A DNA stretch of 64,000 bases from Anaerolineae bacterium (GTDB lineage Bacteria > Chloroflexota > Anaerolineae > 4572-78 > J111). The stretch is taken from the NCBI GenBank assembly GCA_022071955.1, contig JAJVIM010000007.1, positions 328,177-392,176 of the forward strand. Reading direction: 5' to 3'. Both the position numbers and the translations under genes were made by a program. Positions 51,259-59,843 of the stretch are shown in pieces (positions within the stretch are counted from its first letter, which is position 1; the number at the start of each line of letters is the position of its first letter). Below the pieces are notes generated by a model that saw only the letters and a list, made by a program, of their open reading frames with translations, did not search any database and was not told the origin of the DNA.

Positions 51259-52302
51259 TTAGTAAGTTCTTTTGAACGTAACGTAATATGAATAATGGCC
51301 CATGCACAATTGGTTGATCGGTTTGCGCGTGGCGCAATCCTGCGTACTGCTGCAATATCCGGCCTGAGCCAGCCATTCGTCGGGAATGTCAGAGTCAACA
51401 CTGCTGAGTTTGGCGGTAACCTCGCTGGTGGCGGGTGAGCCATCGGGATTTTGGACCACTTGCAGCGAAAAACCATTTTTCCACAGGTCGTATTCCAGTT
51501 TGCCCGGCCCCTTTTCGCCGGAAACATGGGGCGGCACGGCGTTGAACGTATCCTGAACCACCACGCCGTCGAGCGGGTTGCCGTTAACATCTACCACGGT
51601 GACAAAAATTTCGTGGTTGCCCCGACAGCCGCCATTTTCATCAATCGACAAAATGCGATATTCCACAGTGTAATCAACCGGCGGTTTGGTTGGCTCCGGG
51701 GTGGGCGTAGGTTCCGGGGTATTGGTCGGCGGAGCCGGCGGCACGGTGGGCGGAATAGGGGTGTCGGTTACCGGCACCGTTGTTTCGGTGGGCACCGGGG
51801 TGGGTGTCTCGGTGGGAGCGGCAGTGGGCACCGGGGTGGGCGTCTCGGTTGGCGCGGGCGTATCGGTGGGCGGCGGCGTGGGCGAAGGGGTAAAGGTGGG
51901 CGTAGCCAGCGCGGCCACCATCGATTCGGTGCTGCTGCCGAGCGCCTGAGCCAGCATGAATAAATTCACGGTGTCGGGATCGCTTGGGCCGCGATTTTCC
52001 TGAATGTAACGATCAACCATAAAGGAAATATACTGGGCGTCGTTGGGGATTTTCAGAGCAGCCAACTGGGCGCGGGCAGTATCTAAATCTGACGAAGCCG
52101 TGTAATCGGCGGCAATGTTCAGGATTTCGGCTTCGACTTCCTCTTTGGTGCGGCCGTTGGCCAAAGCCGAGGTATCGGCGGAGGTGGAGGTGGTGGCAAT
52201 AAAACCGACCAGCGCACCGCCAACCATCAGCGCCACACAAAAAACCGGCACAACCACCGCGGCCACAATCAGCAACATTTTTGAGTTTTTATTTTGCATC
52301 AT
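51259..52302 (-). CDS. Membrane protein with helical pair, Thr/Pro linker and Ig-like domain (paralogue 2)
   Basis: 347 residues; ATG 52302 follows AGGAAAAGTCAGG, and an upstream extension of the frame overlaps the neighbouring gene. A helix at about 10-33 (LLIVAAVVVPVFCVALMVGG) leads to the shared helical segment (ADYTASSDLDTARAQLAALKI...LAQALGSSTESMVAALATP), a Thr-Pro linker of about 80 residues and an Ig-like domain (GCRGNHEIFVTVVDVNGNPL) with four further Cys near the end (GYCSSTQDC...LC). The last residues (YYVTFKRTY) match the ends of the CNB and third paralogues. Part of the four-gene cluster; same inferred role. Confidence 0.78.
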   Translation of the reverse strand: MMQNKNSKMLLIVAAVVVPVFCVALMVGGALVGFIATTSTSADTSALANGRTKEEVEAEILNIAADYTASSDLDTARAQLAALKIPNDAQYISFMVDRYIQENRGPSDPDTVNLFMLAQALGSSTESMVAALATPTFTPSPTPPPTDTPAPTETPTPVPTAAPTETPTPVPTETTVPVTDTPIPPTVPPAPPTNTPEPTPTPEPTKPPVDYTVEYRILSIDENGGCRGNHEIFVTVVDVNGNPLDGVVVQDTFNAVPPHVSGEKGPGKLEYDLWKNGFSLQVVQNPDGSPATSEVTAKLSSVDSDIPDEWLAQAGYCSSTQDCATRKPINQLCMGHYSYYVTFKRTY

Positions 52303-52324
52303 CCTGACTTTTCCTAAATACCGA

Positions 52325-53428
52325 TTACCAGGCCCGCTGAAAGACAACTTCCCAGGAGTAGTGGCCCCAGCACAGCGAGTTATGGCCTTCGCCAAAGACG
52401 CCGCTGTTCCACAGGACCTTGCAGGTGGCTTCATCCGGGCAGTAACCAGCTTCAATCAAGCGCGGAATACCGATTTTCCAATCGTCGGAACTGAGCAGGT
52501 CGGTGGTTTCACTGGTGACTGGCCGGCCGGCAGTGGGATCATCTTTTACCAATAAATAATAACCACCGTCTTTGTACAGGTCGTACTCGGCGCGGCCGGG
52601 TTTGTCATCCCCTTTGTGGCCGGTAACAGGGCCGGGATTATTCCACACATCGCCCAACTGCACCCCTTTGATGGGGTTGCCGTTGGCGTCGATAACGTCA
52701 ACAAAAATATTGTGATTGCCGGCGCAGCCACCGTTTTCATCTTTGGTGAGCAGCCGCTGTTTGACAATCCGAAAATCAACCGAAGGCGTGGCCGTGGGTT
52801 CCGGGGTGGGGGTGTCGGTGGGCGGGGCGGGCGTAGGCGTTACCGGAATGGACGTCTCGGTGGGCGGCACGGCGGTATCGGTAGGTTGCGGCGTGTCGGT
52901 GGGTTGCGGCGTAGGCTGTTCCGGCTGGGCGACTTCGGCCTGAGCCTGCGGCTGCGGCGCAACAACCAGAGTGCTGGTAGCGGTGGGCGTGGGTGGTACG
53001 GGGGTGAAGGTTGGCGTGGGCGGCGAAACGTAGGCCACCATTGAAACGGTGCTCACGCCCAGCGCGTCGGCCAGCATGACCACGTTTTTAATATCTTCTT
53101 CAACCGGCCCGCGGTTAGCGCGAATCAGCCGCTCGGCAACCAGCGAAACGTACTGGGGTTTGTTGGGCACCTGGAGTTGATCCAGAATTTGATTGGCCCG
53201 GTTTAAATCCTGGTACTGGGCAAAATCAGCCGCGGCCATAATGACAATTTCATCGGCGTGCTCTTCAGACAAATCGGAGACTCTAGCGTTTACAAAGCGG
53301 GTGGGCATTAAATACCAGGTTACAGCCAGGCCGAGCAAAATGGCCAGCAAACAGCCAACCGGGGCAATTGAGAGAAAAATCAAAAGTGGGCGGCTAATTC
53401 CGCGTCTTTTCTTTCGTTTTTGGGTCAT
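52325..53428 (-). CDS. Membrane protein with helical pair, Thr/Pro linker and Ig-like domain (paralogue 3)
   Basis: 367 residues from ATG 53428 (a TTG three codons upstream is the alternative). A basic start (MTQKRKKRRG) precedes one helix (PLLIFLSIAPVGCLLAILLGLAV), then the shared helical segment (ADFAQYQDLNRANQILDQLQV...LADALGVSTVSMVAYVSPP), a Thr-Pro linker, and the Ig-like domain (GCAGNHNIFVDVIDANGNPI) with GYC and C pairs and the closing WEVVFQRAW. It is first in the cluster. The gene order and shared design indicate tandem duplication followed by divergence. Confidence 0.78.
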   Translation of the reverse strand: MTQKRKKRRGISRPLLIFLSIAPVGCLLAILLGLAVTWYLMPTRFVNARVSDLSEEHADEIVIMAAADFAQYQDLNRANQILDQLQVPNKPQYVSLVAERLIRANRGPVEEDIKNVVMLADALGVSTVSMVAYVSPPTPTFTPVPPTPTATSTLVVAPQPQAQAEVAQPEQPTPQPTDTPQPTDTAVPPTETSIPVTPTPAPPTDTPTPEPTATPSVDFRIVKQRLLTKDENGGCAGNHNIFVDVIDANGNPIKGVQLGDVWNNPGPVTGHKGDDKPGRAEYDLYKDGGYYLLVKDDPTAGRPVTSETTDLLSSDDWKIGIPRLIEAGYCPDEATCKVLWNSGVFGEGHNSLCWGHYSWEVVFQRAW

Positions 53429-53568
53429 TGGCGCCAAAACAGACCTAACGCTTCAAACAAACCTGCGTTTCAAAATGAGAGGCCGCCTCACCAGAGGTGG
53501 CCCCACCTAACACGGTGGGCGAAAGTGTCATCGCCCTAGCACATCATTATAAAAGGTGTTATAATCTA

Positions 53569-53650
53569 TGCCGGAGGTGGGAATCGAACCCACAAGGATT
53601 TCTCCACGCGAGTTTGAGTCGCGCGCGTCTGCCAGTTCCGCCACTCCGGC
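53569..53650 (-). tRNA. tRNA-Leu (anticodon CAA)
   Basis: The minus strand reads GCCGGAG at the 5' end, pairing with CTCCGGC before discriminator A. The D-arm has GGCAGACG, the anticodon arm is CGCGA-CTCAAAC-TCGCG with anticodon CAA, a class II variable arm follows, and the T-arm contains GGTTCGATTCC. CCA is not encoded. A TATAAT at about 53559-53564 on the plus strand is outside it. It reads UUG codons. Confidence 0.93.
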
Positions 53651-53741
53651 TAACTTTCACCGTGGCACAGAGTATAATTGATGAAAGAACATACGTCAAA
53701 TTGCCTAAGCCAAATGATGCAGGGCCGGCTGTTTTTTATTT

Positions 53742-54341
53742 ATGGATGAGTCACGCACAATTTTAGAAGCGCAAAAGGGAAATCTGTCGGCGTTTAACCA
53801 ACTGGTAATGGCTTACCAGAGTACCGCCTACAACGTGGCCTATCGCGTAACGGGCAACAGCGATGCCGCCGCCGATGCCTGCCAGGACGCCTTTTTAAAG
53901 GCGTACCGCTCTATCAGCCAATATCAGGGCGGTTCGTTTAAAAGCTGGCTGCTGCGGATTGTTACGAACACCTGCTACGATCACATGCGCTACCACAACC
54001 GCCGCCCGGCTACTTCGCTGGAAGATCTGTCGGACAACCCCATTGACCACAGCGCCGAACTGATGAGCGACGACGAACCGCCGGAAGAACGCGTGCTGCG
54101 CGGCGAATTGAACGATTTGCTGCAACTGGGCATCAACCAACTGCCAGAAGACCAGCGCATTATACTGGTGCTCACCGATGTGCAGGGGTTGTCTTATCAG
54201 GAAGCCGCCGATATTATTGACCAGCCGCTCGGCACGGTGAAGTCCCGGCTCAACCGGGGCCGGCGGCGGCTGCGCGACTTTCTGCTGACCCAAAAGGAAC
54301 TTTTGCCCGGCCAGTATCGTTTAAAAGATAGCACCGGATAA
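53742..54341 (+). CDS. ECF RNA polymerase sigma factor
   Basis: 199 residues. Region 2 is at 10-80 (FNQLVMAYQSTAYNVAYRVTGNSDAAADACQDAFLKAYRSISQYQGG, then FKSWLLRIVTNTCYDHMR) and region 4 at 128-185 (LPEDQRIILVLTDVQGLSYQEAADIIDQPLGTVKSRLNRGRRRLRDFL). The spacing is that of SigW/RpoE-like ECF factors. It directs polymerase to a specific promoter set. The anti-sigma gene starts 11 bases downstream. The ATG lacks an obvious Shine-Dalgarno, so it may be translated weakly or leaderless. Confidence 0.93.
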   Translation: MDESRTILEAQKGNLSAFNQLVMAYQSTAYNVAYRVTGNSDAAADACQDAFLKAYRSISQYQGGSFKSWLLRIVTNTCYDHMRYHNRRPATSLEDLSDNPIDHSAELMSDDEPPEERVLRGELNDLLQLGINQLPEDQRIILVLTDVQGLSYQEAADIIDQPLGTVKSRLNRGRRRLRDFLLTQKELLPGQYRLKDSTG

Positions 54342-54352
54342 ACGCAGTAATC

Positions 54353-55612
54353 ATGGTTAACAAATCTAATCCGCAACTTAATATTGATGACATCAGAGAC
54401 CTGCTCTCGCCCTACATTGATGGCGAAGTAACCGACGCCGAGCGCGAGCAGGTTGAACTGGCGCTGGCAACTTTGCCGGAATTGCAGGCCGATCTGGACT
54501 CGCTGCGGCAAACGGTCAATCTGCTGGCAGCTTTGCCGCCGATGCCGGCGCCGCGCCCGTTTACCCTCACCGAGGCCGATGTTCGGCCGTTTCAGCCCAA
54601 ACCCAAACGCCGATTCTGGCTGCCGGGTTGGGCAGGCGGGTTGGCGGCCGCCGCCGTTGCGTTGATCTGCGTGCTGGCCGCCGGCGGGCTGTTCTTTAGT
54701 TCACAGCGAATGGGCGGCAGTGCGCCCGCGGCCCAAATTGCCATGCAGCCGGAAATGGCCGCGCCCGGCGCCGCCGAAGCCGACATGGCCGCCGCGCCGG
54801 AATCTGCTCCCGCTGCCCAGGCTGAAATGGCGACGGCAACCGAAGCCGAAACTGCCGTGGAAGCCCCCGCCGCCACAGAGAAACTCCAAAAAGAAGAAGC
54901 CTCTCCGGCAGAAACCCAACAGTATGCCGCCGAAATTGCCCCCAACGCCCAGGATGAGGCGGCAAGAGGGCAAGAATCGACCAAACTGGCCGGTGAGCCG
55001 CAACAAAACGCCGCCGCGGCCGCTGCGCCGGCAGAAGGTGAAGCCGCCCCCTTGCCCGACTCGATAGAAGAGCCTGCCGCACCCCAACCGGAAATGCCGG
55101 CCCAGGAAGAGTCCGCGGACGCAGCGATGATGGCTCAGGAAGAGCCTGCCGCACCGCAGCCGGAAATGCCGGCCCAGGAAGAGTCCGCAGGCGCAGCGAT
55201 GATGGCTCAACCCGCCGATGAATCGCCCGCAGCCAAAAGCGCTGCCGCGCCGCCCGCCGAAGGAGCCGGGGCAGCCCCCACCACGACTGAAGCTGCCCCG
55301 GAAGAGTCTGCAGCGGCCGAGTCGCTGCAAATGGCTGCCCCCCCGACGGCCACGGCCACACTCAGCCCAACCAGCCCGCCGCCCACCGTAGAAACTCAGG
55401 CCACCGCCGTCAGCCAGGCAACGCCGACTGCCACCAGCGCCCCTCCCAGTACTCCGGCGGCCACGCTTGACGCCTCGATCCCGGTGCGGGACGTGGAACA
55501 AAAACCACAGCTCATTTTTGATATTTTGAATCTGGGGGGAATTTTGTTCTTTTCGCTGCTGGTGTTGGGCGGTATTGCGTATATCATCTTTGGGCGCAGA
55601 AAAAAGCCGTAA
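54353..55612 (+). CDS. Probable membrane anti-sigma factor with long Ala/Glu/Pro region
   Basis: 419 residues. The N-terminus (IDDIRDLLSPYIDGEVTDAEREQVELALATLPELQADLDSLRQTV) has the anti-sigma-domain helical form but lacks the zinc Cys/His set. A helix at about 88-113 (WAGGLAAAAVALICVLAAGGLFF) crosses the membrane. A long low-complexity region rich in Ala, Glu, Pro and Met contains two 24-residue repeats. A final helix (LGGILFFSLLVLGGIAYIIFG) ends in RRKKP. Its place just after the ECF gene indicates it holds that sigma at the membrane. A second C-terminal helix is unusual for anti-sigmas. Confidence 0.8.
   Translation: MVNKSNPQLNIDDIRDLLSPYIDGEVTDAEREQVELALATLPELQADLDSLRQTVNLLAALPPMPAPRPFTLTEADVRPFQPKPKRRFWLPGWAGGLAAAAVALICVLAAGGLFFSSQRMGGSAPAAQIAMQPEMAAPGAAEADMAAAPESAPAAQAEMATATEAETAVEAPAATEKLQKEEASPAETQQYAAEIAPNAQDEAARGQESTKLAGEPQQNAAAAAAPAEGEAAPLPDSIEEPAAPQPEMPAQEESADAAMMAQEEPAAPQPEMPAQEESAGAAMMAQPADESPAAKSAAAPPAEGAGAAPTTTEAAPEESAAAESLQMAAPPTATATLSPTSPPPTVETQATAVSQATPTATSAPPSTPAATLDASIPVRDVEQKPQLIFDILNLGGILFFSLLVLGGIAYIIFGRRKKP
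55067..55210 (+). repeat. Two 72-bp in-frame direct repeats in the anti-sigma gene
   Basis: Units 55067-55138 and 55139-55210 are almost identical and encode EEPAAPQPEMPAQEES plus a D/GAAMMAQ tail. The period is a multiple of three, so copy number can change without a frameshift. Confidence 0.85.
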
Positions 55613-55713
55613 ATCCATCGTTATTGACTTTTAACAAAAATTCGCTAAAATGCAGTCATTCGCGACAAAATGCCGCTAAAAACCTCAGAATAACCCTCAC
55701 GGAACAGCTAGCT

Positions 55714-56637
55714 ATGGTAAAGCCAAACATTCTAGTGGTAGACAGCGACGAAGGTTTTGGTGTTATGCTTGCCGAAGGGCTGCAAAACTCCGGGCATTAC
55801 ATTGCCACGTGCGTCCACACCGGCAGCGATGCGCTGCAAGCCGTTGTTGAGCAAAATTTTGATATGGTCATTGTTGATGTTGGGCTGGTTGATATGAAGC
55901 CGATGATGCTCATTAAGGCCATCCGCGATGCCAAAAACGACATCAAAATTATGATGATCCCGCTGATTGGGCAAGATTTGCCCGACGCCTTTCATAAATT
56001 AGAAATTAGCGGCGTGCTGCCCAAACCGTTTTTTGTCGGCGATCTGCCGGAATTGGTTGAGCGCGCCCTGGGCCGCGGCAGGCAGCGAACACCATCTGCC
56101 ACAATTATTGCGGCGATTCCTCCGGCGGCCCGAGACACATCGGTTCCAATTCGCAGCCGAACGCCGTCCCAGCCGTTTCCCCAATCGCCTGCCGCGGACA
56201 CTGAAGCCGTCGCAGACAGTTCTTTGCTGCCCCCGGCCGTTCCACAAGAAACCATCCGATTTTTGCGGGCCAGTGAAAATGAAATATTGCGCCTGCTCGG
56301 CGACCTGAACCGGGAAGTTCGGGCCGAGGCTATTTTGCTGATTGCCGGCACAGAACTAATTGCCCATTCTGGCATGTTAACCCGGGAAGAATGTTTGGAT
56401 CTGGCCGTGCTGGTGGCCCAAAGTACGCAGGCAGCGGCGCAGGCAGCCAAATTTATGGGCGAGCGGGCCGGCCGCTTTACCCAAAGCCTCCACGAAGGGC
56501 CGGCCTATCGGCTTTATACCCTGTCGCTGGCCGAAGGCGTCTTGCTTTCGCTGGCGTTAAGCACCAATGTTCCTCTGGGAATGATCCGTCACCAAAGCCG
56601 GCAAATTGCCGAACAATTATCGAAATTTATAATTTAA
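55714..56637 (+). CDS. Receiver domain joined to a Roadblock/LC7-like domain
   Basis: 307 residues from ATG 55714, as the upstream extension to 55624 has no ribosome site. Residues 1-125 are a receiver (ILVVDSDEGFG acidic pair, FDMVIVDVGLVDMKP acceptor Asp, GVLPKPFF Lys). A Pro/Ser/Ala linker follows. Residues about 195-307 (LLGDLNREVRAEAILLIAGTELIAHSGMLTREECLDLAVLVAQ, then LYTLSLAEGVLLSLALST) fit the Roadblock/LC7 fold that regulates small GTPases such as MglA. The protein could link phosphorelay to a GTPase switch. It lies just left of the origin; no GTPase gene is in the window. Confidence 0.78.
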   Translation: MVKPNILVVDSDEGFGVMLAEGLQNSGHYIATCVHTGSDALQAVVEQNFDMVIVDVGLVDMKPMMLIKAIRDAKNDIKIMMIPLIGQDLPDAFHKLEISGVLPKPFFVGDLPELVERALGRGRQRTPSATIIAAIPPAARDTSVPIRSRTPSQPFPQSPAADTEAVADSSLLPPAVPQETIRFLRASENEILRLLGDLNREVRAEAILLIAGTELIAHSGMLTREECLDLAVLVAQSTQAAAQAAKFMGERAGRFTQSLHEGPAYRLYTLSLAEGVLLSLALSTNVPLGMIRHQSRQIAEQLSKFII

Positions 56638-56660
56638 CGGATTGCGTTTTTTTTCACTTG

Positions 56661-56723
56661 TTATCCCCAGCTTATCCGCAAAGTTATCCACCGTTATCCT
56701 TTGTTATCAACAGTTTATCCACA
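56661..56723 (+). other. oriC left part: six phased DnaA boxes
   Basis: TTATCCCCA (56661), TTATCCGCA (56672), TTATCCACC (56684), TTATCCTTT (56694), TTATCAACA (56704) and the consensus TTATCCACA (56715) occur in the same orientation at 10-12-bp steps, one helical turn each. This tight array, upstream of dnaA, is a typical replication origin or DnaA autoregulatory site. The rest of 56638-57203 contains no gene. Confidence 0.85.
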
Positions 56724-57090
56724 TTCCACAATTGACTCACCATAATGTTTCTTAAAACCAAATGAGCTTTGGATATTTTTAAGGTGAGGGTATTGAAAGC
56801 AACGGGTAGGTCTGATACAATGCTATTCACTCTAGCGGCGCGCCAATTTTACAGGCCTTTAACGCCGGCTTAAAAACAATTTAATTTGTGTTTAATATGT
56901 GCCACACTATGGGAGGGTGAACGGGCATCCTGAATTGATTGACCCCCTGTTTTCCTGACAGCCCAGAAATTGCCACATTTAACCATTGCATTAACTGCGC
57001 TTTGGTCCGCCAAGTCATCTCCCTTGTAGTCATCTGTTCAGTGAGGCCGCATCCGAGATTTTCCTCAAAATCTCACGTAATTGGTCAAAA

Positions 57091-57156
57091 GACAAAAAAA
57101 TAGGTAAACTCACCGCCTGCTGGTGACCCTACCGGCAGGAGCTAGGTTTTTTTGTC
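57091..57156. promoter_or_regulatory. Two-stem leader hairpin before dnaA
   Basis: GACAAAAAAA (57091-57100) is complementary to TTTTTTTGTC (57147-57156). Inside, CCTGCTGGT (57116-57124) pairs with ACCGGCAGG (57131-57139) with one wobble. The inner stem plus T-run could act as an attenuator; the outer pairing makes it symmetrical on both strands. It ends 47 bases before the dnaA start. Confidence 0.55.
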
Positions 57157-57203
57157 TAAAAATCAAGAATGCTCCTTACAGCTTGTATAAGAGAGTTTAA
57201 AAT

Positions 57204-58595
57204 ATGACAATCAATGCAGACCATGTATGGCAAACCACGCTCGGTCAGCTTCAACTCCAAATGACCCGAGCCACATTTGATACCTGGGTTAAAGATACGC
57301 GAATAATTTCTCACAATGACGATCAATTAGTTATTGGCACCAAAAACCCGTTTGCAAAAGACTGGCTGGAAAACCGATTAACCACTACAATTAGCCGTAC
57401 CGTTGCAAACGTACTGGGGCGACCGGTCGCCATCCAATTTGAAGTTGACGGCACCGAAGAAGTGCTGCTGCAACAGGAAACCGAGCCGATTCCCCACCCA
57501 GAAGACCACCACACCCCAACCGCTTCCCTGGCCTATGGCAGCAACGGCAATAACGGGCGAGGCAGGTCTCAATTGATGCTCAATAATCGATACACCTTTG
57601 ATCAATTCATTGTGGGCGCGTCAAACCGGCTGGCCCATGCCGCCTCACTGGCAGTGGCCGAAAAACCGGCCGAAGCGTACAATCCGCTGTTTTTGTATGG
57701 TGGTGTGGGGTTGGGCAAAACTCACCTGTTGCAGGCCATTGCTCATTTTGCCATTAATCAGAGCAAGCGGGTGATTTACACCACCTCAGAAAGTTTTACC
57801 AACGACCTGATCAACGCCATCCGCACCCAATCTACCGATTCTTTCCGGGAAAAGTACCGCACCACTGATTTTCTGTTGATCGACGATATTCAGTTCATCG
57901 CCGGCAAAGAAAGCACCCAGGAAGAGTTTTTCCACACCTTCAATTCGCTCCACTCCTCTGGCGGGCAAATTGTGCTGTCCAGCGACCGGCCGCCCAAGGC
58001 CATTACCACTCTGGAAGAAAGGCTGCGCTCTCGCTTTGAGTGGGGGCTGCTGGCCGATATCCAACCCCCGGATTTGGAAACCCGAATTGCGATTCTGCGC
58101 TTTAAAGCCGATTCCCTGGCCACCAGCGTACCCGATGACGTGATGGAATTTATTGCGCGCCGCGCCCAAAACAACATCAGAGAACTGGAAGGCGCGCTCA
58201 ACAAAGTGATTGCCCATGCTGCCATGCTCCGCCAACCCATCAGCCCGGATCTGGCCACCGACGCGCTACAGGACATTGTATCGCGCCAGGCCGAATTGAC
58301 CGTGGCCCAAATTGTGCGCGCCGTGGCCGAGTTTTATCGGCTTGATTCGGCGGTGTTGATTGGCCGGGGGCGCAGCAAAGATGTATCGGCGGCCCGGCAG
58401 ATGGCCATGTATCTGGCCCGGGAAGAAACCGGCGCGTCGCTGCCACAAATTGGCGACGCGCTGGGCGGGCGAGACCACACCACAATCATGCACGGCTGGG
58501 AAAAGATCGCCTCCCAAATAGAACAGAATGATCGGCTGCGCCGCGAAATGCTGGCTATTAGAGAAATTATTTATTCCAACCCCCCACTTTATTGA
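57204..58595 (+). CDS. dnaA: Chromosomal replication initiator DnaA
   Basis: 463 residues, full length. Domain I covers 1-85 (WQTTLGQLQLQMTRATFDTWV), then a short variable linker. Domain III is AAA+: NPLFLYGGVGLGKTHLLQAI (Walker A), FLLIDDIQFIAGKESTQEEFF (Walker B), LSSDRPPKAITTLEERLRSRFEWG (sensor). Domain IV ends with the DNA-binding signature GGRDHTTIMHGWEKI. It binds the 9-mer boxes found on both sides of the gene and opens the origin. dnaN does not follow, unlike in many bacteria. A terminator lies at 58634. Confidence 0.97.
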   Translation: MTINADHVWQTTLGQLQLQMTRATFDTWVKDTRIISHNDDQLVIGTKNPFAKDWLENRLTTTISRTVANVLGRPVAIQFEVDGTEEVLLQQETEPIPHPEDHHTPTASLAYGSNGNNGRGRSQLMLNNRYTFDQFIVGASNRLAHAASLAVAEKPAEAYNPLFLYGGVGLGKTHLLQAIAHFAINQSKRVIYTTSESFTNDLINAIRTQSTDSFREKYRTTDFLLIDDIQFIAGKESTQEEFFHTFNSLHSSGGQIVLSSDRPPKAITTLEERLRSRFEWGLLADIQPPDLETRIAILRFKADSLATSVPDDVMEFIARRAQNNIRELEGALNKVIAHAAMLRQPISPDLATDALQDIVSRQAELTVAQIVRAVAEFYRLDSAVLIGRGRSKDVSAARQMAMYLAREETGASLPQIGDALGGRDHTTIMHGWEKIASQIEQNDRLRREMLAIREIIYSNPPLY

Positions 58596-58633
58596 CGGAA
58601 TTTTTGCTCAGAAATTTTGAGCTTAACCTTTTT

Positions 58634-58663
58634 AGTGGCTCTGGTCGCGGAGCCACTTTTTTT
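58634..58663 (+). terminator. Terminator after dnaA
   Basis: AGTGGCTC, loop TGGTCGCG, GAGCCACT and seven T, 39 bases after the stop. Confidence 0.85.
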
Positions 58664-58681
58664 CGCGTTTCCCTTAATTTT

Positions 58682-59382
58682 TGTGGATAACCCTATAAAT
58701 ATCTGTGGATAAGTTATGTTCATCTGGGGATAACTTTAGGTTGTTAACTTTTCCCGGCGACGAGGGATAGCCATTTTTTGGGTCAATTAACGCTGAGTTT
58801 AGTTTACCCCCTGAATCGGCTCAAAAACCCGGGCCGGGGTGCGATAGACCATCCCGACCGACTCCTTTCCCAATGACATCCCGGTTGAGTTGAGGCACGG
58901 TTCGGCCCCCGGCGCGCGCCGGCAGCCGCGGCCACACAGTCCGGCAGCCCGGCAGATGTCGCACCCGGGCTGCGGTATCTGTCACCTCCATCGGGCTGTG
59001 GATAACCACGGCATAACTGTGGATAAGTAGTACCAAATGGGGATAACTTTGTAAATTTTTAAGAATCGGATTTTTTGCCGCAAAAATATCCCCCCATATG
59101 TTGATGTAAATTTTTTTTTACACCCAAGATATAGGGATGACTCAAAATCGGGATATTTGACAAATCATCCCCCGTTTACCTATTAGAAATTGTTCAAATT
59201 TATCCCCATGCGCTGTCCACACCACCGTAACGCCTCACCCCCCAATATAGTCACTCTATATAAAAGGAAAGCCCCCAGATATAGTGGCTCAGCCGACTCG
59301 CCCAGAGCACTGTCCACATTTCCACAGGCCCTACTATGTATTACTACTCATGTCTTTTAAAAAGATAATAACTTGTGAATAA
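58682..59382 (-). other. oriC right part: two triplets of DnaA boxes and an AT-rich stretch
   Basis: TGTGGATAA at 58682 and 58704 and TGGGGATAA at 58725 form one triplet. TGTGGATAA at 58997 and 59018 and TGGGGATAA at 59038 form a second triplet with the same order and steps of 20-22 bp (two turns). Further sites are TTATCCCCA at 59200 and TGTGAATAA at 59374. An A/T-rich run (59047-59125, with a block of nine T) follows the second triplet and could be the unwinding element. No gene is seen in 58596-59462. Confidence 0.85.
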
Positions 59383-59462
59383 CTTATGCGTGATGACGAT
59401 TGTTTTGATTTGAGGTATAATACCGTATCTCTTTTTGTTGACCCTGATATCTGGACTTGCTT

Positions 59463-59840
59463 ATGCGCCTGCGCTGGTGGGTATTAATTTCAACACTTTT
59501 GGCGGTACTGAGTTTTGGAACGCTGTATTACATTATTACCCACCTGTGGCCGGTTCCTGAAACGGTTTTTGCCGGGCCGCAGCTTCTGTTTTTTGGGAGT
59601 GTATTTGTTTTTCTGGGATCGGGGGCGATGCTGGCGCTGGCCTATCTGAATTATCGCTTTGCTGGCCCCGGTTGGTTGCAGCGAGACAGCCTGCGCCTGC
59701 TCCGGCAGGGGGCGTGGGTCGGTTTATTGGGCGTTATTCTGGCCTACTTGCAACTGGTCCGGGCCTTGTCTGTGAGTGTGGGGCTGGTGCTGGCCGCCGC
59801 CTTTATTTTGATCGAACTGTTCTTTTTGACGCGAGAATAA
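59463..59840 (+). CDS. Four-helix membrane protein
   Basis: 125 residues from ATG 59463 (a TTG two codons upstream is the alternative). Helices at about 6-28, 41-64, 80-97 and 100-121 (WVLISTLLAVLSFGTLYYII to GLVLAAAFILIELFFL). It begins the block to the right of oriC and ends 3 bases before selA, so it is likely co-transcribed. Unrecognised family. Confidence 0.7.
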   Translation: MRLRWWVLISTLLAVLSFGTLYYIITHLWPVPETVFAGPQLLFFGSVFVFLGSGAMLALAYLNYRFAGPGWLQRDSLRLLRQGAWVGLLGVILAYLQLVRALSVSVGLVLAAAFILIELFFLTRE

Positions 59841-59843
59841 CCT

